64,000 bases of DNA. Source: Peribacillus sp. Bi96. Lineage in GTDB: Bacteria; Bacillota; Bacilli; Bacillales; DSM-1321. This document shows positions 17,756 to 25,706 of this stretch, piece by piece (position 1 is the stretch's first letter; each line of letters begins with the position of its first letter). The translations under genes and the position numbers were made by a program. The notes below the pieces were generated by a model that saw only the letters and a program-made list of their open reading frames with translations, did not search any database and was not told the DNA's origin. The DNA is taken from the NCBI RefSeq assembly GCF_918698115.1, contig NZ_CAKKLV010000002.1, positions 406,423 to 470,422 on the forward strand, written 5' to 3'.

Positions 17756-18421
17756 ATGAAAGAAATACAGAAAACTGAACTGCTTCATAATCAGGTATAT
17801 CATATCCTGAAGGGTATGATTATAGACGGTGAATATCAGCCTGGAGAGCGTTTGGTCGAAACCAGAGTTGCTGAAAGAATCGGGGTTAGCAGGGGTACAA
17901 TTAGAGAAGCCTTTCAGATGTTATTGAAAGATTACCTACTCGTTCGTAATGGTAAGGCCATTTCTGTCTATAACCCTAGCGCACAGGACATAATTGATGT
18001 ATATCAATGCCGAATAAGCCTTGAATCTTTAGCTGTTAAATTAGCAACTCAAAATATCACTGACGAGGAATTAAGCAAGTTGGTCGAAGTTATAAATGAC
18101 TCTAAAATAGCCGTGGATATGAATGATACAAAAAAGCTTACACAACTAAATCAGGAATTTCACGATATTATTGATCTTGCTTCCCACAACCATCAATTAA
18201 TCCAATTATGCGATGTTATCAAGACGAAAATACTATATATAAGGACTAGTATTTTAAAAGTACATTTTAAAAACTTTTCCGATTTTGTAGATGATCATGA
18301 ACGGATCCTTATAGCCATTCAGAATAAAGATCCAGTACAAGCCGAACAGGAAATGCATTCCCATATCGAAAAAAGCTTCAATACAATAAAAGCAACTTTT
18401 AAGACCGTTATTGATCAATAA
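17756..18421 (+). CDS. GntR-family (FCD subfamily) regulator of the divergent operon
   Basis: 221 residues: winged helix at the N-terminus (VYHILKGMIIDGEYQPGERLVE and GVSRGTIREAFQML, residues approx. 14-62) and an FCD ligand-binding helical domain with the metal-site-like LNQEFHDIID (approx. 127-136) and a later His. It starts with ATG behind AGGGGG. Divergent to the CoA-transferase operon with a palindrome between, so it probably senses an organic acid or its CoA-derived product. Confidence 0.92.
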   Translation: MKEIQKTELLHNQVYHILKGMIIDGEYQPGERLVETRVAERIGVSRGTIREAFQMLLKDYLLVRNGKAISVYNPSAQDIIDVYQCRISLESLAVKLATQNITDEELSKLVEVINDSKIAVDMNDTKKLTQLNQEFHDIIDLASHNHQLIQLCDVIKTKILYIRTSILKVHFKNFSDFVDDHERILIAIQNKDPVQAEQEMHSHIEKSFNTIKATFKTVIDQ

Positions 18422-18673
18422 TGGATTTGATTTTCAATTTTTTATCATAGAATTGAAAAAACAGCAGTACTTTCTTTAGTATTTCTGCCCCCTCGATTAA
18501 GAGGATAGTATGAAAGGTTCTATTACAGACATTTTAATGCATTGTAATATCAGCAAAAAGAAAGAGCAGCAAAGATTAAAATCCAGAAAAATGACCTGAC
18601 TTACATGTCTCTTAGTCGTACATCTCTTCATATTTATTTCTGTTTTTTGGTAATGGTCCATTGGGAACAAAAT

Positions 18674-18702
18674 AAAAAACCTGATAATTTTTCAGGTTTT
18701 TT
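18674..18702. terminator. bidirectional intrinsic terminator
   Basis: AAAAAACCTGA pairs with TCAGGTTTTTT; lies between the convergent GntR gene and the chimeric membrane protein gene. Confidence 0.75.
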
Positions 18703-18720
18703 AATATTTTTATCATTCGA

Positions 18721-19221
18721 TTACCAGAGAAATGCGAGAAAGACTAAAGATGCAATTGCACCAAAAGCAAATCCATTAGCGGCACCCCAACCATATCCTG
18801 CATTAAAACCTCCATAACCAAAACCCCCAAGGTTTCCGCCAACGTCAAGTGGACGAATATATACACGGTTCGGCGTAACCCGGTGTACGATTCCCCGATG
18901 TACGGTTCCTCTACTTGTACGAATTTCAACCGGTCTTCCAACACCGCCTACATATTCAATGCACATCAACAATAGGAATACTGGGATGAATGGTAAGGCC
19001 AAGTATTCGACCCTTAACCAGAATTTGATTTGTTCTAAAGATGTACTGGAAAGTTCGAAAGCATAGGAAAAAGTAAAAATGGAAGACAATAATGTCACGA
19101 GAATATAGGGCTTTGCTCCAGGTGCATCCTTGATCTTTAACTTTGCAAACAAACACAGGAACAAGCTTAAAGCACCTGCCATTATAACAACGAGTATGTA
19201 TAACAATAATTCCCGTGGCAA
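18721..19221 (-). CDS. chimeric membrane protein: 7TM sensor N-terminus joined to a small Gly-rich protein
   Basis: 166 residues, TTG start with GGAG ten bases before. Residues 1-92 look like the first three helices of the 7TM N-terminal domain of Bacillus sensor kinases/diguanylate cyclases (LLLYILVVIMAGALSLFL, WLRVEYLALPFIPVFLLLMCIEYVG) and then stop abruptly. Residues 93-166 (VGRPVEIRTSRGTVHRGIVHRVTPNRVYIRPL, then Gly/Tyr-rich and a hydrophobic end) resemble the C-terminal two thirds of a small Bacillus protein of unknown function. The join near 18945-18955 looks like an in-frame deletion fusion. Whether the product is stable is unknown. Confidence 0.65.
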   Translation of the reverse strand: MPRELLLYILVVIMAGALSLFLCLFAKLKIKDAPGAKPYILVTLLSSIFTFSYAFELSSTSLEQIKFWLRVEYLALPFIPVFLLLMCIEYVGGVGRPVEIRTSRGTVHRGIVHRVTPNRVYIRPLDVGGNLGGFGYGGFNAGYGWGAANGFAFGAIASLVFLAFLW

Positions 19222-19339
19222 TGCGAATCAACTCCGTTTAACAAAAAATACTTTTTCCGTATATTATATAGCACTTTATGACTAGGTGACTAGAGTTTAT
19301 TCAGGGAATTCTGAATTTGAAATGTCAGGATTGATAAAA

Positions 19340-19369
19340 AGGGGTTCAGCCGAGATACGTGTAAAAATG
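19340..19369 (+). repeat. left terminal inverted repeat of the PadR/ABC element
   Basis: 30 bp, 29 of them identical to the reverse complement of 23588-23617; the single difference is CGT versus CAT. Confidence 0.75.
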
Positions 19370-19390
19370 GGCCATAGACTTACTTTTTTT

Positions 19391-19599
19391 TCAGACGACG
19401 ACCCATTTAATTTTTATATCGGTATATTCTCCTCTACTGTTTTGTAAATTGATGTCATAATCACCAAACGTTTAAGGTGCCTTGTAAGGTATGGACTCAG
19501 CATAACAAGATATTCTCTCGAAAACTTATTCCCTTCCTTCATGAGAGACCATAAAATGAGCGTTATATAAACAACATTCTGAAAAATAACAGCATTTAG
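19391..19599 (-). pseudogene. tnpA: Tn3-family transposase (TnpA) C-terminal relic
   Basis: The minus strand reads LNAVIFQNVVYITLILW, then SREYLVMLSPYLTRHLKR, and after one frameshift FGDYDINLQN before a stop at 19391. The order LNAV.xxxNxxY...LSPxxxxHxxRFGDY is that of the TnpA C-terminus, and it points at the left terminus as in intact Tn3 elements. Everything upstream is gone or unreadable. Confidence 0.65.
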
Positions 19600-19609
19600 T
19601 CAAGACATC

Positions 19610-20270
19610 TATAGTCAGATGTATGTTTTTAACCTTCTGCAAACTATCCAAAATGAAGCTGAAGAAGAGATTGTTCAAGAGAATTATTAGCACAAAATGA
19701 AAATCAACATAAATATGGCGGTGGGGTATATAAAACGATTTTTATTGTCATTATGGTTGAGGGAAGAGCCATCGGAACGGGAGCATATATAATCTATTGC
19801 ACAACAAGATTCTCAAGGAAATCGTTCCTATACGAAAGGGAAGGAAATATGAACAGTCAACGAGTTCGAAAAACAGGCATCACATATACAAAAGGAAAGC
19901 CTATTAATGCATAAGATAGAATACAACAACTTAAAATCCGATTTAAGGGAGAAAAATTCTCTCCTTTCGTGCTGCAATAAAATTTTTTCCTTCAATCGAA
20001 AAAAAACTATGAATCGCACTCCAACTGAAATGTAATCCATAGCCCCTTAATTTTGACAATTATTACCAAAGTTTTGCTTCGGAATCTACTCTTTTACTGT
20101 CAATTATATCTATAGGCTTTATTCTTTTAATTTCTCCTCCTGCAAAAGAGCACTACCCGCTGTAAATACTTCTAAAGCATACATGGCAAACCTCGCTAAG
20201 CAGCCTTCCATGTGATAGCAAATGCATTCATCGTAGCAGCTGACTATTGATATGGCTAATCACATACTGG
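19610..20270. other. degraded stretch inside the element
   Basis: Plus-strand frames give short readable pieces interrupted by stops around 19715-19960, but I recognise no family. No intact gene. Confidence 0.4.
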
Positions 20271-20275
20271 TGTAC

Positions 20276-21025
20276 TTACCCTAATTGGCGTTTAAATACT
20301 TTACTGGCGAAGAAGTAAGCGATGACCATGATGCCGACGCACCAGGCAAGCGCGATCCAGATATCGTTGCCAACAGACCCTTCATATAAGAGGGCACGAA
20401 TCGCATTTACGATTGAAGTCACAGGCTGGTTCTCAGCGAACGCACGAACAATTTTCGGCATGGTTTCGGTGGGGACAAAGGCCGAACTGATAAACGGCAG
20501 GAAAATCAGCGGGTACGAGTAGGCTGTCGCCCCTTCCATAGACCCCGCTGTCAATCCGGGAATGACCGCCAGCCATGTCAGCGCCAGTGTAAACAGCCCG
20601 AGTATCCCAGCTACCGCGAGCCAATCCAGGATATCAGCGTTGGAACGGAAGCCCATCAAGAGCGCTACGAGGATAACCACCATGATAGTAAGCGCATTGG
20701 AAACAAGCGAGGTCAACACATGAGCCCACAATACCGACGAGCGTTTGATGGGCATGGTAATGAAACGCGCCATCAGCCCGCTCTTTACATCAGTAAACAG
20801 CCGCACGGAAGTGTAAGCGACGCCGGATGCGATAGCCATCAGCAAGATTCCCGGCAATAAATAATTGACGTAGTTGTCCGTGCCTGTTTCTATGGCGCCG
20901 CCAAATACGTAGACAAACAGCAGCAGCATCATAATTGGCGTAATCGCGACCGTGATAATTGTATCCGGGCTGCGCATGATGTTGCGCATTAAACGCCCTA
21001 GTAATACCCCTGTTTTGCTTTTCAT
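20276..21025 (-). CDS. ABC-2 type permease (DrrB-like)
   Basis: 249 residues with six predicted membrane segments and the ABC-2 signature toward the end (ATAYSYPLIFLPFISSAFVPTETMPKIVRAFAENQPVTSIVNAIR). It would form the membrane channel of a drug- or lipid-exporting ABC-2 system. It directly follows the ATPase gene, with no spacing, and is markedly GC-richer than the chromosome around it. Substrate unknown. Confidence 0.92.
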   Translation of the reverse strand: MKSKTGVLLGRLMRNIMRSPDTIITVAITPIMMLLLFVYVFGGAIETGTDNYVNYLLPGILLMAIASGVAYTSVRLFTDVKSGLMARFITMPIKRSSVLWAHVLTSLVSNALTIMVVILVALLMGFRSNADILDWLAVAGILGLFTLALTWLAVIPGLTAGSMEGATAYSYPLIFLPFISSAFVPTETMPKIVRAFAENQPVTSIVNAIRALLYEGSVGNDIWIALAWCVGIMVIAYFFASKVFKRQLG

Positions 21026-21787
21026 TTACATCTCCTCCTTTTGGCCGATGATCGCGAGGAAAATTTCCTCCAATGTCGGCTGCTTCTCGATGTACTCCAC
21101 TTTCGCTGGTGGGAACATCTCCTTGAGTTCGGTAAGGGTACCGGTAGAGATGATTTTTCCGCCATGCAGGATGGCGATACGGTCCGCCAGTTGTTCGGCT
21201 TCCTCCAGGTACTGGGTCGTCAGCAAGATGGTCGTGCCGCTGCCGGCAAGCTCCTTAACGGTATCCCAGACTTCAATTCGCGCTTCTGGGTCAAGTCCTG
21301 TCGTCGGTTCGTCGAGAAAAATGACTGCTGGCGTACCGATCAGGCTCATGGCGATGTCAAGCCGGCGCTTCATCCCGCCGGAATATTTATCCGCCCGGCG
21401 GTTGGCCGCATCGGTCAGGCTGAATTTTACAAGCAGATTGTCGGCGACTTGAGCGGGATTGGAAACTCCCCGCAACTTGGCGATCATCATCAGGTTTTCC
21501 CTCCCGGTGAGCATGCCGTCTAAAGCCGCGAACTGCCCTGTCAGGCTGATGCTCTGGCGAACATGATCCGGTTGACGCTGTACGTCAAAGCCGCAAATAC
21601 CTACTTCGCCGCCATCGCCTTTCATCAGCGTCGAGAGGATGTTGATCGTCGTCGTCTTGCCCGCTCCATTTGATCCCAGCAGTGCGAAAATTTCGCCACG
21701 CCGCACCTCAAAATCCACCCCATTTAAAACTTCCTTGTCTTTAAAGGATTTTTTTAACCCTTTTACAGTAATCGCTGCATTGCTCAT
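21026..21787 (-). CDS. ABC transporter ATPase (DrrA-like)
   Basis: 253 residues. Walker A GSNGAGKT (approx. 38-45), signature KYSGGMKRRLDIAMSL (approx. 133-148), Walker B VIFLDEPTTGLDPEARIEVWD, H-loop-like TTILLTTQYLEEAEQLADRI; this is the DrrA/NatA subgroup that energises ABC-2 exporters. Shorter than DrrA (about 330 aa) but ends with the usual PTLEEIFL motif. An AGGAGG lies upstream. Preceded by a promoter block shared with padR. Confidence 0.94.
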   Translation of the reverse strand: MSNAAITVKGLKKSFKDKEVLNGVDFEVRRGEIFALLGSNGAGKTTTINILSTLMKGDGGEVGICGFDVQRQPDHVRQSISLTGQFAALDGMLTGRENLMMIAKLRGVSNPAQVADNLLVKFSLTDAANRRADKYSGGMKRRLDIAMSLIGTPAVIFLDEPTTGLDPEARIEVWDTVKELAGSGTTILLTTQYLEEAEQLADRIAILHGGKIISTGTLTELKEMFPPAKVEYIEKQPTLEEIFLAIIGQKEEM

Positions 21788-21882
21788 ACTTTTTTCCTCC
21801 TTATAAATTGCGCTGCAAGGCCGCTTCCGAGCTCCGTAATTATCCGGTCGAGCGCCTTGCGGAGCTAGGTTACCTATACTCT

Positions 21883-21945
21883 TCTATTTAGTCTGACTGA
21901 TAATCTGTATAACTTATTACTGAGTTAAAAGTATGACTGAATAGC
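21883..21945 (-). promoter_or_regulatory. 63-bp regulatory block upstream of the ABC genes
   Basis: By hand alignment 51 of 63 positions match the block 22747-22809 in front of padR, including an identical 16-bp start (TCTATTTAGTCTGACT on the plus strand), TATAACTTA and ACTGAATAGC. A duplicated autoregulatory promoter/operator for PadR is the likely meaning. A GC-rich inverted repeat (about 21810-21866) lies between it and the ATPase start. Confidence 0.6.
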
Positions 21946-21987
21946 AATGGTGGCAATTCACATTTGTAACCAGCTATTCAGTCGGTA

Positions 21988-22341
21988 TTATCCATTGAAT
22001 TTATTTTTTCCCAATCGCTTCATGATACTCTGATTCAAATCTTCACGATACTTGGCAACATAGGTTTTAGCGTTTGCCACTAGTTCGTCGGCAAAGGACG
22101 CCACGTCGTCCCCAGTGATTTCCAGCACTTGTCTTCCTTCAGCCGCACCGGCTTCGAACAACTCGATTAATTCATACTGCATGTGCAGCATATCCATCCC
22201 GTTGCCCGCTGAGAAATTCCACATGTAGTTTTGAATTTTCTTAAATACAAACTGGTAGTCCTCTGGCAAGGCTTCAACCCGTGCCATCATCATTTTGTAC
22301 TCCTTTTTATCACCAATCATTTTTTTGAACATTTCTATCAT
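21988..22341 (-). CDS. DUF1048 family protein
   Basis: 117 residues, soluble and helical, with the family pattern MFKKMIGDKKEYKMMMARVEALPEDYQFVFKKIQNYMWN at the start. DUF1048 genes almost always sit between a PadR gene and an ABC-2 exporter, as here, and are thought to take part in regulation or assembly; the mechanism is unknown. An AGGAGG precedes the ATG. Confidence 0.88.
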   Translation of the reverse strand: MIEMFKKMIGDKKEYKMMMARVEALPEDYQFVFKKIQNYMWNFSAGNGMDMLHMQYELIELFEAGAAEGRQVLEITGDDVASFADELVANAKTYVAKYREDLNQSIMKRLGKNKFNG

Positions 22342-22412
22342 GTTATTTTTCCTCCTTTTTTATAAAGCTGAACAAGACACTCCAAAAATATCGTACGGAA
22401 TATCTTATGAAG

Positions 22413-22733
22413 CTAGATTGACTTTAAGACGTTGATTTTTGATGATACAAAATCCCATTTTTTCCAAAACAATTCAAGTTCCTGGCGGCCAGCCTCATTA
22501 AGTGAGTAAAACTTGCGGGGCGGTCCCATATCTGATGGTTTCTTTTCTATGTTCACCAGTTGTTTCTTTTCTAAGCGCACGAGGATGGTGTAGACCGTCC
22601 CTTCCACGACTTCAGTAAACCCGAGCTCGTTCAGGCGGCGGGTAATCTCATAGCCATAGGTTTCATGGCGGCTGATGATTTCCAGCACGCAGCCTTCCAG
22701 CGAACCCTTCAGCATTTCAGTTAAATTTTCCAT
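22413..22733 (-). CDS. PadR-family transcriptional regulator
   Basis: 106 residues: LEGCVLEIISRHETYGYEITRRLNELGF and VVEGTVYTILVRLEKKQLVNIEKK form the winged helix, followed by GPPRKFYSLNEAGRQELELFWKKW, as in PadR subfamily 2. Such proteins repress neighbouring drug exporters and are released by drug binding. First gene of the module; its own start region and the ABC leader share a sequence block. Confidence 0.92.
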   Translation of the reverse strand: MENLTEMLKGSLEGCVLEIISRHETYGYEITRRLNELGFTEVVEGTVYTILVRLEKKQLVNIEKKPSDMGPPRKFYSLNEAGRQELELFWKKWDFVSSKINVLKSI

Positions 22734-22746
22734 GTGCAGAGCCTCC

Positions 22747-22809
22747 TCTATTTAGTCTGACTTATATTAAGTATAACTTAGTACTAAGGAAAAAAATTTA
22801 CTGAATAGC
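22747..22809 (-). promoter_or_regulatory. padR-proximal regulatory block
   Basis: Twin of 21883-21945. It contains the perfect palindrome CTTAGTACTAAG (22777-22788), the best candidate for a PadR operator; the twin has the imperfect CTTATTACTGAG. Confidence 0.6.
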
Positions 22810-22851
22810 TTTTGGGGAATTACGCTATTAAGTATTGCTTATTACGTGTAA

Positions 22852-22880
22852 ATTGTAACACCGAGTAGTTGTGGTGTCAA
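22852..22880 (-). promoter_or_regulatory. sigma-A promoter P1 facing padR
   Basis: Minus strand: TTGACA (22880-22875), 17-bp spacer, TACAAT (22857-22852). The spacer contains ACACC-N10-GGTGT. Confidence 0.65.
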
Positions 22881-22955
22881 CTATTTTTCTTAAAAAAATT
22901 TTTGCAATTTCACTATTCAGTGGTGTCGGTATCCAGTGTGACCTATTACAGGTAT

Positions 22956-22984
22956 ATCGTAACACCTAGTAGTTGGGCTGTCAA
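22956..22984 (-). promoter_or_regulatory. sigma-A promoter P2 facing padR
   Basis: Minus strand: TTGACA (22984-22979), 17-bp spacer, TACGAT (22961-22956). About 48 bp around it repeat the P1 sequence, 104 bp away, so one promoter is a duplicate of the other. Confidence 0.65.
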
Positions 22985-23013
22985 CTGGATTTTCTAAATA
23001 TTTTTAAAGTCAG

Positions 23014-23184
23014 CTATCCCCATTGGATACTGCCGATTTTCTTTTTGGAGCTTTTACTTCCTCCTATGCTTACACTGTGGATCATTCCCATCCAGCAGCT
23101 GTACATGTAGGTTCCCGGTTTCTCTGGTGTGAAAACGATGAGGTTTTCTCCTACTTCCAGTGGCCAATTCCTTCTGAAAAAATG
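23014..23184 (-). pseudogene. cupredoxin-domain relic
   Basis: The minus strand reads PLEVGENLIVFTPEKPGTYMYSCWMGMI and stops at 23014. EFTP-x-(K/E)xGxxxYSCWMGM is the copper-site C-terminus of small cupredoxin proteins, with Cys and Met ligands present. The N-terminal half is missing behind a stop before 23184. Confidence 0.5.
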
Positions 23185-23477
23185 TTAAAGAGTATTCCCG
23201 AAATGAAAGAAGAACTTCGTAGACCTATGTTCTTAATAATATGTTTATTATGCGTTCCTGAAAGATGTGTGGACGTTTTTCTTTTTGGGTTCACGGGAGT
23301 TTTAGTAAAATAACTGAGGATTATTAATGTAACTCCTTCACAGTCTTCACTTTTCCACTATCGGGCGCGATTATGAAATAACTCTTAGATTTAAACGACT
23401 TTATTGTTATATTTTTAAGTGCGGTGAAGTAATCTGCATCAATAATTAAATAACTTTATTGTCACTCTACAAATAAT

Positions 23478-23520
23478 AAACCTTGATTTTTTTACACTAA
23501 GCAGAATAATCAAGGTTTTT
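23478..23520. terminator. hairpin near the right end of the element
   Basis: AAACCTTGATT pairs with AATCAAGGTTT followed by TT; usable on either strand. No gene ends beside it, so it is probably left from a lost gene. Confidence 0.45.
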
Positions 23521-23587
23521 ACTTCCAAAAAATATCTTAGCCTCTAAAATTCGTGTTTCTTTAATTTTTTTGTATATGCCTATTATC

Positions 23588-23617
23588 CATTTTTACATGT
23601 ATCTCGGCTGAACCCCT
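23588..23617 (-). repeat. right terminal inverted repeat of the PadR/ABC element
   Basis: Reverse complement of the left repeat (19340-19369) with one mismatch; followed directly by TAAAAA, as on the left flank. Confidence 0.75.
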
Positions 23618-23695
23618 AAAAACGACATATCAGGAAGTCCTATTTACTAACTCCCAAACCGGAAAACCCACAATAACATCCAGCTTTCCAACATG

Positions 23696-23740
23696 AAAAA
23701 CCCTGCTACGTCACATCGACCGTGAATGGCAGGGTTTTTT
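23696..23740 (-). terminator. terminator of the S9 peptidase gene
   Basis: AAAAACCCTGC/GCAGGGTTTTTT, 34 bp past the stop; a near copy remains at 5868-5912. Confidence 0.75.
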
Positions 23741-23773
23741 AATATTGTAAATGCCTTGAATGATTGATGCGTG

Positions 23774-25576
23774 TTATGCTTTTTCTGTTACTCCCACGAA
23801 TTGATTTAAGAATGATAGGATTTTTCGATAAACGGCAATTTCATTTTCTTTTTTGGAAAATCCATGCCCTTCATCTTCTAAAAGCATATAATCAACATCT
23901 CTTCCTTTTTCCTTCAATGCTTGAACGATTTGATTTGATTCCTCCTTGACGACACGGGGATCGTTGGCTCCTTGAATGACAAGCATTGGTTTTGTCATGG
24001 AGTCTAAATAGGTGATGGGTGAGTACTCGATTAGTTTTTCCTTATCTTTTTCAGGGTTCCCTACCCATTGATCCATAACTGGCTTCCAGTCTTCTGGAAC
24101 GGAATTGATGAATGAGAATAGGTTGGATGGGCCGAAAATATCGACAACCGCCTTAAAATAATCCGCATGTCGTCCGTGTAGCAGAAGTGCCATATACCCT
24201 CCGAAGCTTCCGCCCATCAATAGAATGTTACCTTTTTGTACATGCCCTTGGTTAATGAGCCAATCAAGGCCGGCTACATTATCAAGGCGTGGTCCATTTC
24301 CCCAATCTCCTTCTACCATTTTCTTGAATTCCAAACCATAACCAGTAGAACCGCGAAAGTTTGGAGCAAAAATACTGTAGCCTTGATTCAGGAAAAATTG
24401 AAAAGATGCTCTGAAAGATTTTCGTTCTGCCGCTTGAGGTCCTCCATGGGGCCAAAAAATGACTTCACCATTATCATTTTCCTTTTTTGACCTAAAAAAT
24501 AACGATTCAATTTCCAAGCCATCAAATGTACGGTACTTAATAATGTCCGGTTCAACCAATTCATTTGAGTCGACCCCAGGAACAGTATATTTAGTTAATG
24601 ATACCCACTCGTCACCTGTTTTTTTATAAATATTATGTGGCTTGGTTGCGCTCATGCCAAATAAGTAAAGCGCTCCTGTTGCAGCAACCTCAAGTTTATT
24701 AATAACGCTGCACGGCACAGGGATATTTCTCCATTCTTCATTTTGCAGATTGAATTCATATAATCGATCCTCTACACCCTTTTGACTGGTTACATATAAT
24801 AGTTGATTCTCTTTACTATATTTCAAGACACTAAAACTCTCATTCTCCAATTCTTTAACTTTACTGAAATGGTTTGTTTCAAGGTTGTATGATGCCAAAT
24901 AGGTAAAGTCCGAATCATAATCAGTCAATAAATATATCATTGAATCTGTAACAAAAACACCGTCACTAACTGTGTGTTGTTTCTCAGTAGGCGGCGTAAG
25001 CAGGATATTTTCGTTCCCGCGTTTCGCATAAAGAAGTGTATATGTATTAGCAAAGTGTTTATAGTATAGTAAGGTTTCTTCATCCGGACTAATGCCAAAT
25101 AAATACGTTGCTGCATCATCACCTTCAAGAACCTCGGTTTCACGACCTGATTCTAAATCTATACAATAAGCATTCAAATAGGAAGGATTTCCTCTCGAGG
25201 TCGTATAATAGAGTTTTTTGCTGTCATTGGATATAATCGGCATAAAATTTCGGGTATTCTCATGATGAGCAATTTCCTTCATTGTCCCGCCCTTCAAAGG
25301 AATCCCGTAAAACTGAGTATTTTCATTACCGTCATGATCAAAACCAGCAATGATAAACCTGCTCTCCTTATCATATAGCAGCTCTTGGCAGCTTTGATCA
25401 ATGGATGTAAGTGGATATGGAAAGGAATTTGGTAAATCCATTGCCCATAGATTATACTTTCCGCTTAAATTCGTGCTGAATACAAGCTGTTTTTCATCTG
25501 GACTAACCGCAAAATTACTAATGGAAAAAGTCCGTAGAAACTGCTCAACATCAGGTTTTGGAAAAGTGATCATCAT
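23774..25576 (-). CDS. S9 family prolyl-oligopeptidase/acylaminoacyl peptidase
   Basis: 600 residues from the ATG at 25576, which has GGGGG six bases upstream; a TTG two codons earlier would abut that site. The N-terminal half is a WD-like beta-propeller with repeated SPDE...LVFS/LLYYK units. The C-terminal alpha/beta hydrolase has the nucleophile in GGSFGGYMALL, an Asp in QGANDPRV and a His in EDEGHGFSKKEN. A cytosolic peptidase acting on short peptides. It begins 150 bp to the right of the Tn3-type element end. A decayed paralogue lies at 5868-6075. Confidence 0.92.
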   Translation of the reverse strand: MMITFPKPDVEQFLRTFSISNFAVSPDEKQLVFSTNLSGKYNLWAMDLPNSFPYPLTSIDQSCQELLYDKESRFIIAGFDHDGNENTQFYGIPLKGGTMKEIAHHENTRNFMPIISNDSKKLYYTTSRGNPSYLNAYCIDLESGRETEVLEGDDAATYLFGISPDEETLLYYKHFANTYTLLYAKRGNENILLTPPTEKQHTVSDGVFVTDSMIYLLTDYDSDFTYLASYNLETNHFSKVKELENESFSVLKYSKENQLLYVTSQKGVEDRLYEFNLQNEEWRNIPVPCSVINKLEVAATGALYLFGMSATKPHNIYKKTGDEWVSLTKYTVPGVDSNELVEPDIIKYRTFDGLEIESLFFRSKKENDNGEVIFWPHGGPQAAERKSFRASFQFFLNQGYSIFAPNFRGSTGYGLEFKKMVEGDWGNGPRLDNVAGLDWLINQGHVQKGNILLMGGSFGGYMALLLHGRHADYFKAVVDIFGPSNLFSFINSVPEDWKPVMDQWVGNPEKDKEKLIEYSPITYLDSMTKPMLVIQGANDPRVVKEESNQIVQALKEKGRDVDYMLLEDEGHGFSKKENEIAVYRKILSFLNQFVGVTEKA

Positions 25577-25706
25577 TTGCAACCCCCTATATTTATACTA
25601 TAATGAAAAATCTGTAATTAACTATACCATATTTTACCTAATTTACACAGACAAAGCATCCCTGAACTCCACATGATCTTTTCAAAAAAAATACCTGCCG
25701 TGTAAT

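Larger units (their letters stand above)
19341..23616. mobile_element. Tn3-type element carrying a PadR/ABC exporter module
   Basis: The ends are near-perfect inverted repeats: the plus strand from 19341 and the minus strand from 23616 both begin GGGGTTCAGCCGAGATAC, one mismatch over 30 bp counting the preceding A. GGGG is outermost at both ends, as in Tn3-family transposons. The hexamer TAAAAA flanks both sides directly (19335-19340 and 23617-23622), as a target duplication would; Tn3 elements usually make 5 bp. A transposase C-terminal relic reads outward toward the left end. The interior is GC-rich (one line of the permease gene is about 62% GC by hand count) in an AT-rich chromosome. Transposase and resolvase are otherwise lost, so it is now immobile by itself. 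Confidence 0.7.

Noticed and set aside
23023..23313. 96-codon plus-strand frame
   Set aside because: The opposite strand carries a readable cupredoxin tail, so this frame is its shadow.
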